Shown here: positions 1-5,579 of the stretch, one piece after another
Numbering within the stretch: position 1 is the stretch's first letter
Layout of the letters: each line of letters begins with the position of its first letter
Source: Oscillospiraceae bacterium
Lineage (GTDB): Bacteria > Bacillota > Clostridia > Oscillospirales > Oscillospiraceae
Assembly (NCBI GenBank): GCA_031261245.1
Contig: JAISKU010000199.1
Location: forward strand, 1-11,513
Reading direction: 5' to 3'
DNA: 11,513 nt
Translations under genes and position numbers: made by a program
The notes under the pieces: model-generated
The model's database searches: none
What the model was told of the DNA's origin: nothing
What the model saw: the letters and a program-made list of their open reading frames with translations, nothing else

Positions 1-369
1 ATCGCGCGCGTCAAGGCACAGCTGCGGCGATACACGCGCTACAACTCGCCGCGCGAGGCGCGCGACGACGTAATGGCGTTCTCCGGGCTCGTACTCAATC
101 CGACGACGCACGATTGCACGCTCGACGAGAAACCGCTGCAACTCACGCCGACGGAGTTCTCGATTCTGCGGATACTGTGCGAGAAGCGCGGCGCGGTCGT
201 CAGCTCGGAGCAGCTTTTTCACGAGATATGGGGCGATGAGTACTACGGCAAGGGCAACAACACGATAACAGTGCACATACGCCATCTGCGAGAGAAGATG
301 AACGATTCGGCCGAAAGTCCGAAGTACATAAAAACGGTGTGGGGAGTGGGGTACAAAATTGAACAGTAA
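1..369 (+). CDS. vanR: VanR-like response regulator, C-terminal part (5' end outside the window)
   Basis: This is the DNA-binding end of an OmpR/PhoB-type response regulator. The reading frame is open from base 1 (IARVKAQLRRYTRYN...), so the gene begins upstream and the ATG at 73 is only an internal Met. What remains is the linker after the receiver domain and a complete winged-helix domain: the segment LTPTEFSILRIL, the recognition helix region NNTITVHIRHLREKM, and the wing ending TVWGVGYKIEQ. These stretches match what I remember of VanR proteins very closely. The receiver domain with its phosphorylated Asp is not visible. The gene overlaps the downstream sensor kinase by 11 bp, the usual VanR-VanS arrangement, so the kinase is its expected phosphodonor. 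The family assignment is strong, but which van type it belongs to, and whether it controls resistance at all, cannot be told here. Confidence 0.9.
   Translation: MARVKAQLRRYTRYNSPREARDDVMAFSGLVLNPTTHDCTLDEKPLQLTPTEFSILRILCEKRGAVVSSEQLFHEIWGDEYYGKGNNTITVHIRHLREKMNDSAESPKYIKTVWGVGYKIEQ
341..351 (+). promoter_or_regulatory. Ribosome binding site deciding the TTG start of the vanS-like gene
   Basis: A purine-rich GGGGAGTGGGG stretch ends 7 nt before the TTG at 359. It lies inside the last codons of the regulator gene and supports coupled translation. It is the only good Shine-Dalgarno match near the 5' end of the kinase frame. Confidence 0.6.
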
Positions 370-1480
370 ACGCAAGTCGCGCGGCGAATATTCGCAGCTG
401 CTGCGGAGGATTTATCTGCAATTTCTCGCGCTGATCGGCGCCTCCGCCGTGATCGTGCTCGTCCTGCGCTCGCTCGTGCGCGGGTGGCTCGGCAACTTCA
501 TTGTAAACCTGCTACAGAAGCTCTTTCACTTCGGCCGCGACAACGCGCTGTACATGTACATCACGATTTTCCGTCAAAATCTCGCCTACATACTCGTCGT
601 CGTCGCTGCGATCTGCTTTTTGATTCTTGTGCGCGTGTTCATGTCGCGCTTCACGCGGTATTTTGATGAGATAAGCCGCGGCCTCGACGCCGTGATGAGC
701 GAATATGACGTGGTTATCATGTCGCCGGAGATGGCGTTCATGGAGCGCAGACTCACGGCGCTGAAAAACGAGCTTGAGATGCAAAAGCGCGAGGCAACAC
801 TCGCGGAGCAGCGCAAGAACGACCTCGTGATGTACCTCGCGCACGATCTGCGCACGCCGCTGACCTCCGTCATCGGATATCTCAGTCTGCTCGACGAGGC
901 CCCCGACATGCCCGCGGAGCAGCGCGCGAAGTACACGCGCGTCACGCTTGAAAAGGGGTATCGGCTCGAGCAGTTGATAAACGAGTTTTTTGAGATAACG
1001 CGCTACAATTTGCAGACAATAACGCTCGACAAAAAGCGCTTTGACCTGCACTACACGCTAGTTCAGGTCGCCGACGAGGCGTACCCGCAGCTGTCGGAGC
1101 GTGGGCTGACAATCCGGCTCGACGCGCCCGAGGGCATGACGGCGTACGCCGACCCGGACAAGCTCGCGCGGGTGCTAAACAACATTCTGCGAAACGCAGT
1201 GGCCTACGGCGACGACGGCAGCGAGATCGTGATCGCGGCCGCCGAGCGCGACGACGCGGTGGAGATAAGCTTCACGAACGCGGGGAGCATACCCGCGGAC
1301 AAGCTGAATTCGATATTTGAGAAGTTTTACAGGCTCGACGGCGCGCGCTCCTCGGAGACGGGCGGCGCGGGTCTCGGGCTTGCGATCGCGAAGGAGATAG
1401 TCACGCTGCACGGCGGGGACATATCGGCGCGCAGCGAGGACGGCCGCACGAGCTTTACCGTTGTGCTGCCGAATTCTTAA
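359..1480 (+). CDS. vanS: VanS-like membrane sensor histidine kinase
   Basis: The 373-residue kinase probably senses envelope or peptidoglycan stress and phosphorylates the VanR-like regulator. Two hydrophobic segments (about residues 20-45 and 74-96) flank a short outside loop of about 30 residues. A linker of about 65 residues leads to the H-box AHDLRTPLTS with phospho-acceptor His162. The ATP-binding domain follows, with N-box Asn279 (NNILRNA), a G1 region TNAGSIP (306-312), an F-box EKFYRLD, and G2 GGAGLGLAIAKEI. The segments IGYLSLLDEAPDMP and EFFEITRYNLQT are VanS-type. The G1 region has Asn where most kinases have the adenine-contacting Asp. As I recall, VanS proteins share this, so it is not read as inactivation. 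The start is TTG at 359, chosen because GGGGAGTGGGG (341-351) lies 7 nt upstream and no ATG precedes the first membrane segment. It is translationally coupled to the regulator. Confidence 0.9.
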   Translation: MNSKRKSRGEYSQLLRRIYLQFLALIGASAVIVLVLRSLVRGWLGNFIVNLLQKLFHFGRDNALYMYITIFRQNLAYILVVVAAICFLILVRVFMSRFTRYFDEISRGLDAVMSEYDVVIMSPEMAFMERRLTALKNELEMQKREATLAEQRKNDLVMYLAHDLRTPLTSVIGYLSLLDEAPDMPAEQRAKYTRVTLEKGYRLEQLINEFFEITRYNLQTITLDKKRFDLHYTLVQVADEAYPQLSERGLTIRLDAPEGMTAYADPDKLARVLNNILRNAVAYGDDGSEIVIAAAERDDAVEISFTNAGSIPADKLNSIFEKFYRLDGARSSETGGAGLGLAIAKEIVTLHGGDISARSEDGRTSFTVVLPNS

Positions 1481-1511
1481 TATTTCCTTAGCAAAATTAA
1501 CACGGTATGTT

Positions 1512-1564
1512 AAAACGCGCCCTCTCCCCTTGTTGTAAGCTTTCGGGGAAAGGGGGCGTTTTTT
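1512..1564 (+). terminator. Rho-independent-type hairpin that also holds the next gene's ribosome binding site
   Basis: The left arm (1512-1529) pairs with the right arm (1545-1562) in an 18-bp stem with two mismatches and a 15-nt loop. The base of the stem is AAAACGC/GCGTTTT and the top is CCCC/GGGG. A run of six T (1559-1564) ends directly against the ATG at 1565. The sequence AAAGGGGG (1549-1556), 8 nt before that ATG, is the only visible Shine-Dalgarno and lies in the 3' arm. Folding would therefore both terminate transcription from vanRS and hide the ribosome binding site of the carboxypeptidase gene. Confidence 0.75.
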
Positions 1565-2512
1565 ATGCTCAAAAGAATTTTCGGCGTGATGTGCGCCGTG
1601 CTGCTGCTCCTGCTGTGCGTCTACGCCGTGTTCTTCTTCCGATTCGACGCGCCCGCGCGCTCCGAGGTCGCGCCCACGCCGACCGCTGCGCCTCCTACCG
1701 CGACGCCGACGCCGCCTAAGCTGTCCGTACCGGATACGCTCGAAATTCAAAGCGTGAGCGCCGTGCTGATGCGCCTCGGCGGCGAGATTCTGTTTGACAA
1801 AAACGGCGGCAAGCGCGTCTATCCAGCGTCGCTGACGAAGATAATGACGGCGGTCGTCGCCCTCGAGAACCTTGACGATTTGAACGAGCTGATAACGCTG
1901 CGCCGCGAGTTGTACGCGGACATTTACACTACACACGCCTCTGTCGCGGGCTTCGAGGCGGGCGACGAGGCGTCCGTCTCCGATTTGCTGTACGGACTCA
2001 TGCTGCCGTCGGGCGCGGAGTGCGCGTACGCCCTCGCGGAGCGCGTCGCGGGCACAATCCCGGCGTTCACGGAGCTGATGAACGACAAGGCGGAGGAGCT
2101 CGGAATGGACGGCACGCACTTCGTGAACGCCACTGGTCTCCACGACGATAACCACTACTCGACGGCGTGGGACATGGCCGCGCTTTTGGAATACGCGCTG
2201 CAAAACGGGACGTTTTATGAGCTCTTCACGGCGAAAAGCCACATCGCCGCCCCGACGAAGTCGCACCCTGTCGGGCTCGCCTTTGAGAGCTTGCTGTTCT
2301 CAAACGTGAAAAACCCCGTTTTCCCGGGAGGAGAGCTCCTCGGCGGGAAAACGGGGTACACAAACGAGGCGGAGCTGTGTCTGGCGAGTCTCGCCGAGCG
2401 CGACGGTGAGCGGCTGATACTCATTACGTGCGGCGCGCCCGACCTCGATAAGTCGCGCACGGCGAATATCGCGGACGCGCTGCTCATTTACGGCGCGGTA
2501 GCGCAGGGGTAG
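1565..2512 (+). CDS. Membrane-anchored serine D-Ala-D-Ala carboxypeptidase (penicillin-binding, VanY-D/DacA type)
   Basis: This 315-residue enzyme of peptidase family S11 should remove the terminal D-Ala of peptidoglycan stem peptides outside the membrane. An N-terminal hydrophobic segment (about 5-25, preceded by Lys3 and Arg4) acts as signal or anchor. A Pro/Thr/Ala linker (about 33-52) follows. The active-site motifs are SLTK (nucleophile Ser89, Lys92), SGA (149-151) in the SxN position, and KTG (262-264) within GGKTGYT. The Asn of SxN is replaced by Ala. The protein ends soon after the catalytic domain and lacks the C-terminal beta domain of PBP5. Its place after vanRS fits VanY-D-like enzymes, which are serine carboxypeptidases, unlike the zinc VanY. 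Expression probably depends on the hairpin just upstream. It ends flush against the convergent gene, with no base between the two stop codons. Confidence 0.88.
   Translation: MLKRIFGVMCAVLLLLLCVYAVFFFRFDAPARSEVAPTPTAAPPTATPTPPKLSVPDTLEIQSVSAVLMRLGGEILFDKNGGKRVYPASLTKIMTAVVALENLDDLNELITLRRELYADIYTTHASVAGFEAGDEASVSDLLYGLMLPSGAECAYALAERVAGTIPAFTELMNDKAEELGMDGTHFVNATGLHDDNHYSTAWDMAALLEYALQNGTFYELFTAKSHIAAPTKSHPVGLAFESLLFSNVKNPVFPGGELLGGKTGYTNEAELCLASLAERDGERLILITCGAPDLDKSRTANIADALLIYGAVAQG
2309..2357 (-). terminator. Terminator for the leftward operon, embedded in the opposing carboxypeptidase gene
   Basis: A perfect 14-bp inverted repeat (2313-2326 and 2344-2357) has a 17-base loop that is itself partly self-complementary. 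Read on the - strand, the stem is followed by a T run (2313-2309), the layout of an intrinsic terminator. On the + strand no T run follows. It lies about 155 bases past the stop codon of the last gene of the - strand operon, which has no other terminator because the genes meet tail to tail. The same bases encode the KTG region of the carboxypeptidase. Confidence 0.6.
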
Positions 2513-3220
2513 CTATCCGAATATGAACCGCTTCAGCTTTTTCGCGTCGACGTCCGGATTTAGGCTCAAAACGCGCTCCTCAATCGCGCGCGCGGCCTCC
2601 GTCTGCGTCAGCTCCCCCGCCCTTTCAAACAACTCGCCGCCCCAGAACGTCTCGGTCGTGCAGTACAGCATCTCGCTCCAGCCGTACTCCTCGCCGGAGC
2701 CGGACACCTGTCTGCTGTGTCCGCACATCGTGATAAACAGGCCGTTTTGCAGCTCGATCACCGCGCGGTCGAAGCGCGATTTGTCCTCGCGGGAGAAGCC
2801 GCCGAGGCGCTTAATCTCGCGCACGGGCAGCGCCCCGCGCTCTGATATCACTTCAAATATGCGCTTCGCGTCGCGGCTGACGCGCCCGTCGCTGTAGCTG
2901 TCGGCGAGATTTCGCCAGTCGCGCCGCGCCGCGAGGAAATATGGGTACCACTCGCGCGTTATGTACCCGCTCTTGCCGAAAAACATCTTCGCGTAGGCGA
3001 TGTCGTCGCACTCGTCGAGCACGCGTATGCGCCACTCCCACGGGTCGGTGTCCGGATTTCCCGTGTGCCAGCGGATACGCGTCCTGTACGGCGGGAGTTC
3101 CGTCCACAAGAACGGGATTATCGCGAACACGCCGTCGGCGTTTCCGCCGCCGGTCGAAAATCCGGCGTATCGCAGCGCGTCGCGGAAGTCCGAAAACGAG
3201 TTAATCTCGGGGCGGTACAC
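2513..3220 (-). CDS. Putative winged-helix protein, AlkZ-related
   Basis: A 235-residue soluble protein without signal peptide or membrane segment. Visible landmarks are DPWEWR near residue 80, a Tyr/Trp-rich middle (FFGKSGYITREWYPYF), a segment that reads like a winged helix (about 120-165: AKRIFEVISERGALPVREIKRLGGF), and YGWSEMLYCTTETFWGG. From memory this pattern resembles Clostridial proteins annotated as AlkZ-related, after the AlkZ/YcaQ DNA glycosylase fold. I cannot confirm this, and I do not recognise AlkZ catalytic residues. The start is GTG at 3218-3220, chosen because AAGGG lies 8 nt upstream and the preceding stop codon falls 4 bp before it. It is the last gene of the molybdenum hydroxylase operon. 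Its role there is unknown; a sensor/regulator, or a passenger repair-like gene, are both possible. Confidence 0.7.
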   Translation of the reverse strand: MYRPEINSFSDFRDALRYAGFSTGGGNADGVFAIIPFLWTELPPYRTRIRWHTGNPDTDPWEWRIRVLDECDDIAYAKMFFGKSGYITREWYPYFLAARRDWRNLADSYSDGRVSRDAKRIFEVISERGALPVREIKRLGGFSREDKSRFDRAVIELQNGLFITMCGHSRQVSGSGEEYGWSEMLYCTTETFWGGELFERAGELTQTEAARAIEERVLSLNPDVDAKKLKRFIFG

Positions 3221-3224
3221 GCCG

Positions 3225-5570
3225 TCAGCCCTTGTCCACTGTCGCCAGCAGCGCGCGTTTAACCATCGTCTTGACGATCTGAATCTTGTACTTCGTCGCC
3301 TCGAACGGCTGCGCGAGCTCCGAGATTGCGGCGGCGCCCGCGGTTTCCGCTACGGCTTCGTCAATCGCCTTTCCCGCGAGCGCGGCCTCGGCCTTGAGCG
3401 CGCGGTACGGCTTCGGCGAGACGGCGTTGAGCGCGACGCGCGGAGCGTCGCCGCCGACCTTGACCGCCGCGTTGACCACCGGGAAGTCTATCGACTTGCG
3501 GAACGCGAATTTGATGAACGCGCTCTTCTCTCCGGCTTTCGGAGACGGAATCTGTATCTCCGTGACGAGCTCATCTATCGCCGCTACGGTCGAGCCGGGA
3601 ATCTTGACGGTGAAGAAGTCCTCCGCGTCGAGCGTGCGGCTGTTCGTGACGATTTTGGCGTCGAGCGCAATCAGCGCGGGCGCGATGTCAGACGCGTGAA
3701 CGGCGTAGCACGAGCATGTGAGGCAGCGCCGCGCCTCGGTTGTCGCCTCTTCAAGCGACGCCGTGAACGCGTCCTCCACCTCGAGCTTGCGCTCGGAGAG
3801 GGACACTTCTTTTAGCACCAGCGCCTTTGTGCCGAGAATACCCTCGGGATCGCTCTTGAGGTACGTCGGAGCCTCGTTCGCGAGGTTTTCCTCCACGCCG
3901 AGGTATTTGAGCATACCGCGCGCGGCGGTGTGTCCCTTGTCTATCGCGCGGATTACGGTGCCCGGTCCGGTAGTCGCGTCGCCGGCGGCGAAAATGCCGG
4001 GTCTCGAGGTCTGCGACGCGTCGTCTATGTCGATGAGTCCGCGCGCGGACAGTTTCACCTGGTACTTCTCATCGAGGAACGACAGGTCTACGCTCTGCCC
4101 TATTGCCATGAGGATGTTTCCGGCGTTGATTACCATCTTGTCGTCCGGGTCGTATGTCGGGCTGAAGCGGCCGTTCTCGTCGTAGAGCTTGACGCACTTC
4201 TGAAGCTCCATGCCCTTGACAATTCCGTTCTCCTCGACGACCTTTGACATGCCCCACCCGGGATAGATGACGATGCCCTCCTCCTCGGCGCGCGCGATCT
4301 CTTCTTTTGACGCGGGCATTATGTCGCGCGTCTCAAGGCACGCCATGGTGACCTTTTCGGCGCCGAGACGCTTTGCGGTGACGGCGACGTCCATGGCCAC
4401 GTTGCCGCCGCCCATGACGAACACCTCGCTCCCGAGCTTGCCGTCCATCCACTTCTTGACGTCCGTGAGGAAGTCGAGGCCGAACGTCGTCAGCTCCTCG
4501 CCGGACAGACCGGCGACGGGGCGCTTCCATGTTCCCGTGGAGTAGCACACGGAGTCGTACTGCTTCTCGAGCTCTTCGGGCAGCACGGTTTCGCCGATTT
4601 TTTGGTTCGTCTTAAAGACGATACCCATGCCCTCGAGCGCTTTTATTACCTTGCGCACTATTTCCTTGGGCAGCCTGTACGCCGGGATTGCGTACATGAG
4701 CATTCCGCCCGGCTCGTCCTTTACGTCGTAAACGGTCACCTTGTTACCGGCCTTGCGCAGATAGTACGCCGCAGAGAGCCCCGCCGGGCCGCCGCCGACA
4801 ATCGCGACGGATTTGCCGGTTTCCTTTGCGGGCGCCGGATAGAATTTCTCTGTATTCTCTAAAATGTAGTCGCCGAGTGTGCGCTCCACGCCGTTGATGT
4901 TCACCGAATCGCCCGCCGAGCACTGGTTGCACTTGTTCTGGCAGAAATGCGCGCACACGCGCCCCGTGAGCGCCGGAAGCGGGTTCACTTGCATTATGAT
5001 TCTCGCCGCCGCGTCCCAATTGCCCTTGCGTATCTGCGCCTGATACGACGGAATATCCGTCGCGGCGGGACACTCCTGCTGACACGGCGTCGCGGAAACC
5101 TTCGCCCCGCCGAGGACGGAGTGATAACGGTTATCCCCCTGCATCGCGAAGCACTCCGTGCCGCCTTTGCGGATGCACTCAAAGCGGTTATCGGCCTTGC
5201 GGAAGTACCAGCACCTCGGCAGCTGTGACAGGTTGCCGCCGATTGTGCTCATCTCGCGCAGATTCGGTGTTGACACCGCCTTTGCCGCCTGCGCGAGGGC
5301 CGTATACTTCTCGGAGATTACGGCGCTGTTCGCTATGTCCGCGATGCGCGTGTTCGCGCCGATTTTGAGCGTGCCGTTCTCCTCTTTGATGTAGTCAAGT
5401 CCCGGGATCGTCTTGATGTTTACCACTGTCTTGGGGTACATGGGCAAAATATCGTCCTTGAGCGTGCCGAGCAGATCCGTGCCGCCCGCGATTACCGACG
5501 TCTCGCCCCTCGACAGGAGCTTAGACGCCTCGTCGAGCGTCTTGGCGTTCACATGATTAAATGCTTTCAT
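3225..5570 (-). CDS. Molybdenum hydroxylase FAD/[4Fe-4S] subunit with an inserted GltD-like NAD(P)H oxidoreductase module
   Basis: This 781-residue composite is the electron-transfer subunit. Residues 1-154 are the first part of a CoxM/XdhB-type FAD domain (AGGTDLLG 28-35, TIGGNLSQ 109-116). It has Cys120, Cys132 and Cys140 in the spacing known for the [4Fe-4S] loop of 4-hydroxybenzoyl-CoA reductase beta and PaoB subunits. Residues about 160-557 are a GltD-like module: Cys163, 167, 206, 210, 214 and 217 for Fe-S clusters, an FAD site VGGGPAG (258-264), a nucleotide site MGGGNVAMD (about 386-394), and GIFAAGD (525-531). A Cys-rich joint (Cys616, 619, 621) leads back into the hydroxylase subunit at CYAVHASDIAPALIALDA, then the CO dehydrogenase flavoprotein C-domain (about 672-781). 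The usual CoxM length is about 290, the excess being the insert. ATG at 5570 follows AGGGTGA, 9 bp after the large-subunit stop. Direct electron exchange with NAD(P)H is inferred. Confidence 0.92.
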   Translation of the reverse strand: MKAFNHVNAKTLDEASKLLSRGETSVIAGGTDLLGTLKDDILPMYPKTVVNIKTIPGLDYIKEENGTLKIGANTRIADIANSAVISEKYTALAQAAKAVSTPNLREMSTIGGNLSQLPRCWYFRKADNRFECIRKGGTECFAMQGDNRYHSVLGGAKVSATPCQQECPAATDIPSYQAQIRKGNWDAAARIIMQVNPLPALTGRVCAHFCQNKCNQCSAGDSVNINGVERTLGDYILENTEKFYPAPAKETGKSVAIVGGGPAGLSAAYYLRKAGNKVTVYDVKDEPGGMLMYAIPAYRLPKEIVRKVIKALEGMGIVFKTNQKIGETVLPEELEKQYDSVCYSTGTWKRPVAGLSGEELTTFGLDFLTDVKKWMDGKLGSEVFVMGGGNVAMDVAVTAKRLGAEKVTMACLETRDIMPASKEEIARAEEEGIVIYPGWGMSKVVEENGIVKGMELQKCVKLYDENGRFSPTYDPDDKMVINAGNILMAIGQSVDLSFLDEKYQVKLSARGLIDIDDASQTSRPGIFAAGDATTGPGTVIRAIDKGHTAARGMLKYLGVEENLANEAPTYLKSDPEGILGTKALVLKEVSLSERKLEVEDAFTASLEEATTEARRCLTCSCYAVHASDIAPALIALDAKIVTNSRTLDAEDFFTVKIPGSTVAAIDELVTEIQIPSPKAGEKSAFIKFAFRKSIDFPVVNAAVKVGGDAPRVALNAVSPKPYRALKAEAALAGKAIDEAVAETAGAAAISELAQPFEATKYKIQIVKTMVKRALLATVDKG

Positions 5571-5579
5571 TACTTCACC

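Noticed and set aside
73..75. ATG at 73 as the start of the response regulator
   Set aside because: The frame continues upstream to base 1 with typical VanR linker residues, so the gene is cut by the window edge.
1507..1719. Small + strand open frame beginning in the hairpin before the carboxypeptidase
   Set aside because: Overlaps the carboxypeptidase in another frame, and its N-terminal codons are the terminator stem.
1175..2266. A 363-residue open frame on the - strand across the kinase end and carboxypeptidase
   Set aside because: Composition is dominated by Arg and Val, it spans two well supported + strand genes and the terminator hairpin, and shows no domain.
3000..3815. A 271-residue + strand open frame across the AlkZ-related gene and fused flavin subunit
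   Set aside because: Arg-rich shadow crossing the junction of two - strand genes; no recognisable feature.
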